Made by a program: the position numbers and the translations under genes. 64,000 nt of DNA from Pyrenochaeta sp. MPI-SDFR-AT-0127. Lineage: Eukaryota; Ascomycota; Dothideomycetes; Pleosporales; Cucurbitariaceae. The DNA is taken from the NCBI GenBank assembly GCA_020747015.1, contig JAGTJM010000003.1, forward strand, positions 1,178,001 through 1,242,000. The letters run 5' to 3'. This document shows positions 21,000 to 32,520 of the stretch, piece by piece. A model generated the notes under the pieces. It was not told where the DNA came from, searched no databases, and saw only the letters and a program-made list of their open reading frames with translations. Position 1 is the first letter of the stretch. Each line of letters begins with the position of its first letter.

Positions 21000-22560
21000 T
21001 CATAGATCCACGGGATATCGTTCTCTCAGCCGCTCCCCGAAAATGTAGAATAGGATCGGAGCAGGGGCAAGTGCAAGGCTGACAAAGGCGAACGTGCTTA
21101 TACCCCATCCATATCCTAGTCGTCTGAATAATGCTGGCGCAAGGATGGGAATCGCACCTCCGACCACGCTTCTGAAGACTGTGCCTGCCGCTATAGCACT
21201 TGCTGCATACTTTTCAAAGCTGTCGATGAAGTAGTTCTGCGTGCAGTTGAGGACCATGACCTGGCCAATACCGTAGAAAAAAGTAGCCGCTATTGACGCA
21301 AACCAGTGAGCATGAGCATCGACGGTCCATGCAAACCAGAAAAGTGACATTGGAATGAATACAGCGCCAATGTTTGCAAGTGGGAGGCGAAACTCTGGCT
21401 GCGCTTTGCCATGATGACTTGTAGTCAACCTCGTGTAAATGGTATCGATGCGTGGGACAAGAAACCAGACCGCGAAAAGAAAACCTGAGCCAGGACCAAG
21501 ATATAGTAGGCCGACTTTCTCAGTGTCGAAGCCGTAGCCATCTTCGTAAATGGGTTGCATATTCGTGTAGATACTGTAGGTTGTGCCAAAGATAAGCGCT
21601 TGATAGACAGCCATAATTGCTACTATAGGTTGCGCAAAGATCTTTGGGGGTCGCTTCAGAGAATGCACAATCTTTTGATTTAACGGTCGCGTATCTTCTC
21701 CCTCGTAAGAGTATTTGGTGCTATCCCATTCGGACCTTTGCGACTCGTACTCCACCTTCTTCGAACTTAGGATCAATGGTGCGTACGTTTCACGGAGAAA
21801 AAAGTAACCGGCAAGCGTGTTAACGAAGCAGACAACCGTCATGATCCAGAATATCCACCGCCAGCCTAGTCGTTGTACGATGATGCCGCCAAACAATGGA
21901 CCTAGAGTAGGGCCGAGCAACGGTCCAAGCAGATACCAGCCAAACACTCCTGCTCTTTCGCTGGGAATAAACATGTCGGATATGGTTCCTCCTCCATTGG
22001 CAATACCTACACTACCAAAGAACCCCGCGATACTTCGTACTACAATGAGGAAGGAGATATTGGGCGCAAGGGCGGCGGGAATCTGCAGAAGGGCAAAGAC
22101 AGAAAAGCATACCAGGTATAGCTTTCTCCGCCCAAATGTCTCTGATAGTGGTGCGAGAAAAAGTGGTCCTATACCAAGCATGACTACAAACCCGGTTGTC
22201 GTACCGATAACAGCAGTAGTTGAGCAATCAAGGTCTTCGGCAATTTGAGCGATGCCTGGAGTGAACATCGATGAGACAAGAGGGCTCAATACTGTATAGC
22301 GTCATTGTTAGGAGTTGTTGTCTCGTCGCATGACAAACTCCTTACTGGACATGAACGCAATGACTGCCACGTTAGCCATCTTTCTCCATCGCACCCATTC
22401 TCGCGGATTTTCGTCATCTGAGAGATCTTCGATTGTAAGATGCTGCGCGCCGTCAGCTCAATGCAGCCTCTCTGACGAATCTCTATGAATATACTGTTCG
22501 TGCTTCTCCCTCTTCACTCCACTGCTGCTGCAACAATGGCGCTCGTTCATTACGAGACAT
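21000..22560 (-). CDS. MFS transporter, DHA1 (drug:H+ antiporter) type, 3 exons, 484 aa
   Basis: Exons are 22560-22495, 22442-22346 and 22291-21000. The first two small exons supply a proper ATG and the cytosolic N-terminus (RAPLLQQQWSEEG ... NPREWVRWRK) typical of fungal DHA1 permeases. About 12 hydrophobic segments follow. Signature blocks include LAPLSETFGRRKLY, the G-rich loop SERAGVFGWYLLGPLLGP, GWRWIFW and FLRETYAP before the central cytosolic loop. It should export small molecules at the plasma membrane; the substrate is unknown. The branch motif GCTGAC precedes the first acceptor. There is no neighbouring biosynthetic gene to suggest a cargo. Confidence 0.88.
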
Positions 22561-23375
22561 GGTCGCGATTCTCGACACGTTCAATTTAGTGAGGGCGTGA
22601 CTGTTGGTAGGGTCAAGTGTGCTCAGTGCGAATGGTCGTCACCACAATCAGTACCAAAGTAAGCGTCATCGTAATAAGCGCATCTGTGGCTGAAACATAT
22701 GGGTCTAGAAGTGCGCTGTGGAGTCCTCTTTGCTTGCATGGCGTCATCGATCAACACCGCGGATGAAGATCGATCGGCGCAAGGGTCTGCTAGCCATTTA
22801 CAGATTTGCCAATCAGATGCACGCCCTTTAAAGAGCCACTCTCCTAGATTTAAGGAATTTAATATGTCCTAGTCTCGAATGATCAGTTAGTTCGTTGTGA
22901 AGTTCCGCGCAGGGTCAAGGAAGAGCCTCATTTCGTGGTTACGATCATTCCATCCTTTCGCAATGAAGCATGCAAGGTGGCACGACAGTGTTCAGGATTC
23001 GCTCACTTGAATGTGAAATCTCTAAGTGGGCGTGCCCAAGCTTGCAAGCCAGTAAAAATGATTTACTTTAACTGCCCACATGATGAATTTGGGACTACCA
23101 AATTTTCTCACGGCTAGACCGCGACCGCGATTCAAACACATTCTAATGCTTCGTCAATGGCGCGAGAGAATGGCTGAGAGGTGCATCGGTTGCAGAAAAT
23201 ATACCTATTGAAGTTCAGCTCATCGCAATCCTGGAACAATGACGCTGGTTTTAGCCCCAACATTTGAACGGTCCTACAGCTTTAAGATATCTATCTCTCC
23301 AACAGACCTCTTCATTTCGAACCTCAAATTTGTTCGGTTCATCATAGAAAACACATCAAACACTATCAAAAAGAG
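22561..23375. other. Intergenic region, about 0.8 kb
   Basis: Upstream of both flanking divergent genes; no recognisable gene or repeat. Confidence 0.5.
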
Positions 23376-24176
23376 ATGCACCAACCGGGAGAACGTGAAG
23401 TGGTCAATATAGCGAGAAACCATGCTAAAATGGAAGGAAAAGCAATAAACTACCTTCTTCTTGTGTAATATTTTGTCAATTGAGAAAGCCGCAGGAGCAC
23501 ATTGAGCTGACCTGAACACAGATCGCGCCTAAATCAACTTGCCTCGCCCTTTCTTAAACTTTCGGTAGAGCTCAGGAACAAGATCTACAGCTATTACTTT
23601 CAAGAGCTGCGATGGTTAATCTATCGTGACAATGGAGGCTGGGGTCCGTCAACTGAAACTTCAACCAGTCTCCTAATGGTATCTCGCCAAATCTACTCAG
23701 AGGCATCACTCTTCCCGTATTCTAAGGGCACGGTATCGACGGATGACTGCAACGCATTCAACAAATGGCTAGCAAGCAGGTCAATCTCGCAACGCAACAT
23801 GATCACCAAAATCGAGCTACACTGCAATTTGTTTGTAGCAGGGTATACACACAGAAGCTGGATGCTACCTATGCATAAGAATGAGTTGCGTAGACGCAAC
23901 TTCTCGAGTCTGAAAGTTTTAAACATTTTTGTCGCTGTTGTTGGAGAAGATGAATTCGAGGCTCGCAAGCATATTATGAACTTGGGTAATGATTTCAAGA
24001 GGTGTATTCCACATGTGGAGGTTACAACAGCGTACAGGGTTTGCGAAGGAAGACAGAAATTCTGCTGGCCCCCTGTTCGGCCGATCGTGGTACGATCTGG
24101 TGGCTCTGGGTGGTGGAACACGCTGCGAACGGAGAGCGATGCGATCAAATTGCATTCTAGGGTATCAGTGCTCTGA
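23376..24176 (+). CDS. 2EXR-type fungal protein, probably 2 exons, 247 aa
   Basis: The main exon runs 23522-24176. Its start contains FLKLSVELRNKIYSYYF, the 2EXR signature, then LLMVSRQIYSEASLFPYSKG, and later RPIVVRSGGSGWW. The proposed first exon (23376-23464, beginning MHQPGEREV) joins by GTAATA...ACACAG with a CTGAC branch motif 12 nt before the acceptor and keeps frame. This first exon has no conserved residues, so the start is uncertain. Function is unknown. The family is the same as the genes at 19594, 31638 and 40604. Confidence 0.6.
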
Positions 24177-25104
24177 TGCTCGTTTTGCTAGGAAATGCTA
24201 TGGCAGTCGAATACAAGATGTCTCACAACATCACATCCGAAAGAAACAACACTGAAATCTTTCTCACGGTGTAAAAGTCATAAAGATGATCGAAATTATG
24301 AAGTACGAGCTTTAAAAAAGATTTATGACGTTGTGAGCACAACTCATGTCGAAGATATCGCAAGCTTATAACTGACACACTCTCCTGTTGCTACGCGGAG
24401 CTGCCTACTCGCACAAGTTGGAATCTTTTAGATGTGTTCATGTCACATGAGGAATGTAATCAGTCTGTAGTAACTACTTCTCAGCTGGATGAGCCATGAT
24501 TCAAGAAACCGGAAAGTTGCAAGTGCAAGTGGTGTGTGTGGACGAGGTGGTTGCAATGACGTCACTTTGAGCGGAAAGCCCAAGGGCACTAAATCAATCG
24601 GTTTCCTTGAGCGTCTTGACATTACCTGCCAACCCTACCCAGGACTGCACCCCGCCGGTTGGAGCGGAACTCGTTGATCTTGGCAGCGGATTCCGTGCCA
24701 CCTGAGTACGCCGCTCCGCCCGCATCCGTATTGGCAGGCGGGCTATAAGCCCACTATTACGACTTGCCACCTTCTAGTGGCTGCATCCACAGCCTCTAGG
24801 AACATCTTACGCAACTTCAGAAGTAGCCATAGACAAGTACAGTGATTTCCACGATCCAATCAACAAGTTAGAGCATGATCAGAGCAGACAGCTGCATCTG
24901 TCTTAGTAAGGAAGGTGTTCAAGGCTGAGCATACGTCTGTCCAGCGTTATAGATGCTCGTCATGGAGCGATCCGTGTCTTGGTGGCTGGCCTTGAGCCAT
25001 GATATCAGTATATCATCAGACAGATACCCATGTCTTTGCCATCGACCTTGGTCATTATATCTTCTACCTGCAGCAACGTAATTGCACATTTGTATTTCGT
25101 TACA
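24177..25104. other. Intergenic region, about 0.9 kb
   Basis: No convincing gene. Short ORFs lack recognisable features. The end of the region holds an upstream in-frame ATG (25030) for the transporter. Confidence 0.5.
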
Positions 25105-26736
25105 ATGAGAACATACATGCGGGATCCCGAGCCTGCAATGCAGATGCCAGGTGGCTACGACGGTAATGGGGGCCAGTACAGGAACGGCGGCTACGATCAA
25201 GAAGAGGACATGTCAAAGAAAAGTGACCTGACGCAGCCAAATGCCGATTACGACCTCGACAGGATCGAGACTAGCCATGAAGGAAGTGTATTTCAACCAG
25301 TGATGGGACAAGATTCGTCATACAAGGTGCTGAATAGATGGCAAGCATCCCTCATCTACATCACCAATCAAGTTGGTATAGGTATTCTCAGCTTGCCAAC
25401 AGCAATGCAAACACTGGGATTAATCCCAGGTATCATTTGCATCATTGGAATGGGTGTGTTAAGCCCTTCAGATACATTACATATTGAAGACATGCTCATA
25501 CACATTCTCCCTTCTAGGTATTCTCGTCACATACACTGCATATGTGTTGCTCCAGTTCTTCCGGAGGTATCCCACGGTCCTGAATTGCGTTGATTGTTTC
25601 AGAATCATAGGTGGAACTCCACTGGCTATGGTCGTCGGCATTGCCTTCGTTCTAAACCTCATCCTGACCTGTAGCGCCGCTATCATCACCATGAGCATCG
25701 CACTCAACAGTATCTCTGAGCACGCTTTATGCACAATCCTCTTCATTCTCTTTCCTGCCATTGTCTCCTGGATTTTGTGCATGCCACGCAAAATGAAATT
25801 CCTTGCAGACTTTGGAAGTAAGTCGAGCCTCATTCTTAGCTACTTGAATGTAGTTCTGACTAGCTACTAGTACCATGCACAATCTCTATCTTTGCCGCAA
25901 CCCTCATTGTTATGATTGCCCTAGGAGTGTCTGATCCTGGAGGCGCTCCACCGGGTTGGGACAAGGAAATTAGCCTCGTCGGAAACCCTTCTTTCGCACA
26001 AGGATTTACTTCCGTCCTAAACATCGCATTTGCGTATGCTGGAAATCAAGCCTTTGTTACTGTGATGGCTGAGATGAGGGATGCCTCGAGGGACTTCATG
26101 CCTTCAATGTACATCCTCCAAATCTTCGCCATCCCAATGTACACAATTGTGGGTGCTGTAATATACTCACTCGCTGGCCAATATACGACAAGCCCAGCCC
26201 TTGGAGCCGCCCCTCTTATACCTGCTAAGGTAGCGTATGGAATCTTGTTACCGACGCTCCTTGGAACATCCCTAGTTTTTGGCCACACATCAATCAAGTT
26301 CATCTTTGTGGAGTGCTTACGTCTCATGAAGGCAGAGCATGAGTACGACAGGAACACAAAGCGCACTTGGATTCTGTGGCTTGGCATTGGGACCTCGTTC
26401 TGGGTACTAGCATTTATCCTGGCAAACGCCATACCACTCTTCGATTCGATCCTATCTGTCTCGTCTGCGCTTTTCGTTTCATGGTTCACATTCGGCATCT
26501 CTGGTGTTATGTGGCTATACATGAACTGGAGCGTACAATTCAAAGGCTGGAGAAAGATCTCAATGGCAATTCTGAATTGGACAATTATCGCACTTACCCT
26601 ATTCATGAATGGGGTAGGGCTTTGGGCTTCCATTGATCAACTGCTTGCGGCTTACAATGATCCGGAAATTCCAGTCAACAGCTCGTTTACGTGCGCCGAT
26701 AATAGCGTGTGGAGGCAGCTGGGTATTGAAGTATAG
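25105..26736 (+). CDS. Amino acid transporter of the AAAP (Aa_trans) family, Mtr-like, 3 exons, 504 aa
   Basis: Exons are 25105-25453, 25518-25817 and 25871-26736, all joined in frame. The hydrophilic N-terminus (residues 1-70) is followed by WQASLIYITNQVGIGILSLPTAMQTLG, the conserved first helix of AAAP permeases. About 11 membrane segments follow, including IAFAYAGNQAFVTVMAEM and the helix at LWLYMNW. The layout matches the fungal neutral/aromatic amino acid permeases related to Neurospora mtr. It should import amino acids with protons. In-frame ATGs at 25030, 25105 and 25117 are all possible starts; 25105 is chosen because the extension from 25030 is short and hydrophobic without family resemblance. 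Confidence 0.87.
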
Positions 26737-28532
26737 GTTTTCCGTTTTTGTGGTGAATTGGCTTATGGGTTTGAAACCTTCCTGAGCCACACACAGCTGG
26801 ATGCGACAAATACAACGAGGTTGTAACCTCAAGAGGGCAAAAAGTAGATGAATGTATATCTTTACACTCCGCTGTCGTATCAAGCAAGTAGGTCCAGCTG
26901 TGTTTAAATACCTGAAGAGTCCCTTTCGGATTATATAGTTCTTGTCTTTGTGGAGCACAGTTACGTTGTTATTCTACCCAATACTCCCTGAGCCGGGGCA
27001 AGTGAAGAACGATAGAACAGCTCTAGTTCATAAGCAACTTCTCTAGAAATCCTCAACACGTTTACTTATCCAGTGTCGGGAAGACTTCGGCGGGAAGTGC
27101 ATGATGTGATATAATGCCACCATGCCATTGTTCCGGAATGCTTATGAGTTACTACGGGTTGCAATGGTCTCAATCCTCATGATCAGCCCCCACTTTTCCC
27201 TCGCCCTAACTGCGGAACATGATCATCGAAATTGTCAGTTGTTCTCACCTAGTTTTGATACGTTTTCTGGCTGATAACAGGAGAAAACAATTTGGGATGC
27301 AGATAGAAAAGTTTTATGACGCAGTGTCCATTTTCTCAGTTCACTGGCTTTTACTTACCTCTCCATGTATCGCTATTCAAACGCCTTCGAGGACGATGTA
27401 CATCCGGACATGAAAACCTCTTTTGAGGCACCTGTGTCTCTTCCTAGCTGGCAACAGCGCCTTTGCTATTACCCACTTCCAAATCACACAGCCATGATAT
27501 TGGATACATCGTATTAGACAGAAATCTGAACTTGTCACAGACCAAGACCCCACAATCAACACGCAAATACGTGAATGGCTGCAGAAGTACAAGTGAAAAC
27601 GCTCATATGGCGCTATCGTACAACATCCCGCTTCAATAATAAAAAATGCATTAGATTCAATGATGACCCAGCCTTTGAAACAATTTGAATTACAATCGAT
27701 AATAACGGCGAGGATAGAATAGGATACAGATCCCAAATGCCATGGCGCGTTTTTGCTCTTGAGATCTATCAGGCTTGCCCAGAGCGGCACTAGATGTTAG
27801 GTACGACCTCGATACACATCATATCTCTCAACTATGCAAGAGTTTTCCAACATAAACTGTCTTGGTAGTTCAAGCTTCTTTTGATTTATTGTTGCCAGCA
27901 TTTCTTATTCGGCGTAAACCAAGTGTTCGTAACTATGCTCAATAGGCACAGGTGTGCGCGAATTGACACGCATAGCCTCCAACCATCAAGTCTCTGCGGG
28001 TACACAGTCGAGCTATATTTTAGGCCGCAATCAATTGTCCGAAGCCGCAAGTGACAATAAGCGCCCCCAAGATACCAATACGAACCTGAAACGGGAGGCG
28101 CCGATATAGTCGCCGGTGGCTTGTGGATCGGCACTGGTCGTTCCTACATCGCGCGACATTCGAATCGCATGACTTCGTATTGCTGTTGCTGAGGCACAAA
28201 ATATGCGTTCTTGGCTGCCCAGCAGGCTGAAGTGATTTGTGAGGCTGTGTTGGGAATTCGCTTGCCCCTGCTCACAGTCATTACCACTTTCATGTACCCC
28301 CTATACATGTGTAAAGTCGATAATAATGTGGTCTGTAGACTTGTGCAGCTTTTATATTCCAATACGGTTCATCGGTCCCAAGTTCATTATTGCTGTACAT
28401 TTCACTTCTCGCATAACATTAGACTAGACCTTAGGACGAACACACGATACTCAATCGAGAAAGCTAGTCATCAATTGAATTCCGTTTCCACAGCCGACGG
28501 GATCTAATCAACAAATATTCGGGGTCCGCAGC
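26737..28532. other. Intergenic region, about 1.8 kb
   Basis: The largest gap of the left half. AT-rich; all ORFs are short and unrecognisable on both strands. It may hide a degraded gene or a long promoter for the HET gene, but I see no positive evidence. Confidence 0.5.
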
Positions 28533-31427
28533 ATGGCATCTTCATCTTCTACAGGGTCGTCTTTCCAGTTCACATTCAGCTTCCCACCACCCGTGCGGGA
28601 ATCCGCAGGCCAAGGAAGCTCGGATACGCTGTGTTATGAATGCGCACAGCTAGACCTTGAGCAGAGCTTTTCCAAGGCATTCGATCTCTACGAAGAGACT
28701 CGTCGAGGCCGCATCAATAGGCCCTTTGACACTTGCCGGAAGGGCAATGGGCCTGTATACCTCAAAGATTTCTACTTTGTCACCTCACTAGGCAGTCGAC
28801 TTTCACGACCGAGCAATTGCAAGCTATGCAATTTCTTCGCACGGATGACGGCACGACCAGAGAAGGGGACGTACAAACTTCTCGCTATTTGTAGTAGCGA
28901 GAGTGCCCTGTTTGAGCCGCGCAAGAGGGACGACCAGGGCCAGTTTCTGCGCAGGCCCTGGGAGAAAACGGGGCGCAAACCGACCGAAGTGCACGAATTG
29001 CACGAATCGCTGGAGCATAATGTCTTCATGGCAGTTGTCCCAGAGATAGCAGGAATTCCAAAGACGGGAGTACCTGTGCGATGGTTCGAGACGGATCACC
29101 AGCAAAATGGCTCGATATATCGCTTGACCGCTCCTGAACCAGGAGTTCGTCGGCTCCTTCTGCCACGTGAGGTCAGACCCCAAGCAGACTTTGGACTGAT
29201 AAGATCATGGCTCAATAGGTGTCGTTGTCTCCATTCCAATTGTGCACGTCGCAAACCAAACGTAGAAACACTCGAAGGGTTTCGGGTCATCGACTGCCGC
29301 ACATCGCCCCTTGAAATCATTGATCGGCCCTGGTCCGAAAGATACGTCGCACTCAGCTATGTGTGGGGCAACTCGTCAAGCGGCTGGGCACCGACGATTC
29401 TGGATGCTGTTGAGGTGACAAAGCGGTTGGGCGAGCGGTATCTATGGGTCGACCGCATGTGTATTGATCAGTCAAACGAGGAAGTAAAGATGAACTTGAT
29501 CAACAAGATGGACGCGATCTATGAAGGCGCAGAATTCACTATTGTCTGCGCAGCCGGCGACGCAACAACAGGATTGCCGGGCGTGAGCACCAAGTTCCGG
29601 ACGGCACAGCCCATGGTCGAGTTGACTCAGCGGAGCAACAAGGCGAAAGGCAAAACTGCTGTTCGGTTCGCCCCAGGATCTGTCGCAGAGCTCGTAGGCA
29701 TCACCGAAGAGGAGTACGACCAAGATTTAGTAGGCGAGTCAAGGTGGCTGGATGACCTTCACTTCGGACTGAGAGGGAAGATGGCATTCGACTTTGGCTC
29801 CGTGCTCAAAGACATGGATATACAGAAAAAGTACAATATTCCGCGTAATCAACTTGCATGGCATCGAGAGATGGCCGAGGACTTCGGGTATCCAGATGAC
29901 AGGTTTGAGGACTATTTGGATAAGCAGAAAGAGTTGGCACGCCGCATAGGAATTCCGATGAGCGGACTAGTGCGTTATTTCAAGCAACAAATTGCTGAGG
30001 AAAGGGGCTTAGAGTTGGACGAGGCAGAACTGGATTCAGTACCTGTTGCAACCCGCCCGATAACCCATTCAGATAAGCCCAGGCGGCCATTACCTCCGAA
30101 TAAGACGGAAGGGAAACTGATCTTGGTGTCCACTATGCAGGACCCAAGAACGACGATCAAAAATTCAACATGGGCGACTCGTGGTTGGACCTACCAAGAA
30201 GGAGTGCTTTCGAATCGACGACTTGTCTTCACCGCAGAACAAGTCTATTGGGAGTGCCGCGGAATGGCTGTTTGCGAGTCAATCGACATAGCCCTTAAGA
30301 TCGTCCACGAACTATCCGGAAGCCGGATGGCCGACTACATGCTATCAGGCATCCTTGACGACGATCTACACCATGCTTCGGAGTTACAGTATGGTTTCCA
30401 GCCGCAGAAAAGCCAAAACATAGGTGACCAAGTGGTCACCCTAGACAGACATATCCAGGCATATACTTCGCGAAATCTTACTGATCCGGTTGACTCTCTG
30501 AAGGCATTCATGGGGGTTGCTGCAACGTATACAACTGACGATGGCCTCTACCTCCTGCTCGGCCTTCCAGTCTGGGCTGGGGCATTTGCAAACGATGGAC
30601 CAGGATTGCAACACACATTCGCCCTGTCCCTCTCCGGTTGGACCCATGTCGCCGAGCGCATTGAACCCAGAGCAGAAATGTACGTTGCCGACTGTCCACG
30701 AAGATATAATTTTCCATCTTGGACCTGGGCGGGATGGCAAGGCCCCGTTCAATTCTGTAATCGCAAGCAGTCGAAAACCCATCAATCGGAACCAACGAAC
30801 AAAATGAGCGCTGAGATAACGATGCTGCCTGGTCCGAGGTTCATCGACGGAGGTGACATCGACTCAGCCGGCATCGACCCATATCACAGCGACTTCTTCA
30901 AAGTGTACACCAGTAAGACATGGGCCAATGGCATGGACCTGATTTGGTCGGCGGAGACGTTGTTGCACAATGTTGAAGGCACGCATGCAGCGTTGCTGAC
31001 AGGTTGGACTCCAGTTCGAACAATTGGTGATCCAAGCATGACATGGCTACTCACAATCAAGAAGCCAATGGTGTTACGGCACATGTACCTTATGCATACG
31101 ACCATCGAAGGCGAATGGCGTAGATTGATGGGCAAGGTTGTGAGTGTGCATCTGTCGATCCCGATAACAGAGGCGCAACTTGTGGATGGCCACAAGAGCG
31201 GACATCTGGTGACTGTGCTCATTTTTGCGAGCATGGTTCCATATGTTTACAATGGTATCGCGAGATACTTGATTTTGAGGCGGGCGGATGAGGAGGGACG
31301 CTGGGAAAGAATTGGTCGACTGAACATGTGGATGACGGAGACGGAGCTTGGGGAATACAAGACCTCCGAGGGCATGGTTGCGGCATTGCCCGTAAAGCCG
31401 TTTGGAAAAGATATCACAATCGTATGA
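28533..31427 (+). CDS. HET-domain protein (heterokaryon incompatibility-like), single exon, 964 aa
   Basis: The HET domain starts near residue 268 with RYVALSYVWGN, continues with RYLWVDRMCIDQSN and IYEGAEFTIVCAAG, and closes near residue 545 with TWATRGWTYQEGVLSNRRLVF and VYWECRG. HET domains trigger regulated cell death on recognition of non-self or stress. Between the second and third blocks lies an unusually long insertion of about 190 residues (around 355-540) rich in charged residues. The C-terminal region has the usual YNFPSWTWAGWQG block. The N-terminal 200 residues have a Cys-rich patch (CYEC, CKLC). No partner domain such as NACHT or a patatin is seen. Confidence 0.9.
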   Translation: MASSSSTGSSFQFTFSFPPPVRESAGQGSSDTLCYECAQLDLEQSFSKAFDLYEETRRGRINRPFDTCRKGNGPVYLKDFYFVTSLGSRLSRPSNCKLCNFFARMTARPEKGTYKLLAICSSESALFEPRKRDDQGQFLRRPWEKTGRKPTEVHELHESLEHNVFMAVVPEIAGIPKTGVPVRWFETDHQQNGSIYRLTAPEPGVRRLLLPREVRPQADFGLIRSWLNRCRCLHSNCARRKPNVETLEGFRVIDCRTSPLEIIDRPWSERYVALSYVWGNSSSGWAPTILDAVEVTKRLGERYLWVDRMCIDQSNEEVKMNLINKMDAIYEGAEFTIVCAAGDATTGLPGVSTKFRTAQPMVELTQRSNKAKGKTAVRFAPGSVAELVGITEEEYDQDLVGESRWLDDLHFGLRGKMAFDFGSVLKDMDIQKKYNIPRNQLAWHREMAEDFGYPDDRFEDYLDKQKELARRIGIPMSGLVRYFKQQIAEERGLELDEAELDSVPVATRPITHSDKPRRPLPPNKTEGKLILVSTMQDPRTTIKNSTWATRGWTYQEGVLSNRRLVFTAEQVYWECRGMAVCESIDIALKIVHELSGSRMADYMLSGILDDDLHHASELQYGFQPQKSQNIGDQVVTLDRHIQAYTSRNLTDPVDSLKAFMGVAATYTTDDGLYLLLGLPVWAGAFANDGPGLQHTFALSLSGWTHVAERIEPRAEMYVADCPRRYNFPSWTWAGWQGPVQFCNRKQSKTHQSEPTNKMSAEITMLPGPRFIDGGDIDSAGIDPYHSDFFKVYTSKTWANGMDLIWSAETLLHNVEGTHAALLTGWTPVRTIGDPSMTWLLTIKKPMVLRHMYLMHTTIEGEWRRLMGKVVSVHLSIPITEAQLVDGHKSGHLVTVLIFASMVPYVYNGIARYLILRRADEEGRWERIGRLNMWMTETELGEYKTSEGMVAALPVKPFGKDITIV

Positions 31428-31637
31428 AGCTGTTAGGTGGAAGGAAACACAGCATGCGGGCCGAGTACTCAGCCCCGCGGGGATGGCCTTCAGCTCTACC
31501 TCACCAACACGACAAGTTTCGCGATATGCAGTATATGACGAGTAGGCCGTATTAGGAAGTCGTCAAAACATCAGAAGAGTTGAGACAAGTGAGCACTCAG
31601 TCTGTGCTAGCTGGCTCGAGACGCACAAGAAGCCGTC

Positions 31638-32388
31638 ATGGTTGACGTGTAAGTTGCCTAGTTCAATCGAGAGTCAACTATATTCATGTCCACACAGCAC
31701 ACGGCAAAACGAGGTCTCTTCGCATTTCCTCCGCTTACCGGCCGAGCTGCGGAATATCATCTACGCCTACACCTTGACCAGCGACACTGGGCTGTGGAAC
31801 GTGCCCGAGCACACCTACCTCCATGCAAGTCGGCTCGGCAAATTCCGCCCCAAGTCAGACGAAGAACAAGGACCAATGCGCATGGCAGAACAAAAACATG
31901 CACAGCATCATCTTTCGCTTCTAAGCGTATGCCGTCAAGTCCAGAAGGAGGCTAAACTACTGCCCTTTGAGCTCAACATTTTCGTGTTCAATTCGCCGCG
32001 ACTTTTCCGCTTTCTTGCGAAGCTCAGCCAGCCGCAACGCGATGCCATACACAACATCAATATCAAATTCGTGCTGACCACTTCGCACATGTTCGCTCGT
32101 AGAAGCGACTCGACCTGTTCACCTCTCCAAGAGTCGTATGGGCACCTCCGAACAGGTGAAGTTCTTCTTGGAGCCGAGTTTCTGGATTGGGACCAGTTCA
32201 GTAATGCGCTGAATGTGATGCCGCGGCTTGAGCGAGTTACTTTTGGCTTCGAGTATTTCTCTGGAGCGGTGAGGTCCAGACTGAGGGCAGCAGAGCTGAG
32301 GGAGGATTTGCAGCAAGCCATAAAGCGCATGGAGCGGTGCATACGTGCTGAGAAGGGGGATCATTTTGACATTCGTGTCCTAATGTAG
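31638..32388 (+). CDS. 2EXR-type fungal protein, 2 exons, 233 aa
   Basis: Exon 1 is only 11 nt (31638-31648) and supplies ATG; a 49-nt intron (GTAAGT...CACAG) leads to exon 2 (31698-32388), giving MVDVTRQNEV at the N-terminus. The 2EXR core FLRLPAELRNIIYAYTL is followed by LLSVCRQVQKEAKLLPFELN. The open frame without splicing begins only at a TTG, which supports the intron. Function is unknown. It lies directly after the HET gene on the same strand. Confidence 0.78.
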
Positions 32389-32520
32389 TGATGGTAATAC
32401 CCACGTCAGAGATGGGTACTCATATTCAGCTAGGAGTAGTGGACGTTGTTCTTGGGAACAGGGGGCAGCTGCAAGGGCGCCCAGGTTTCTTTTACTCCTA
32501 TTTGCAATTGGTGCTTTGAG

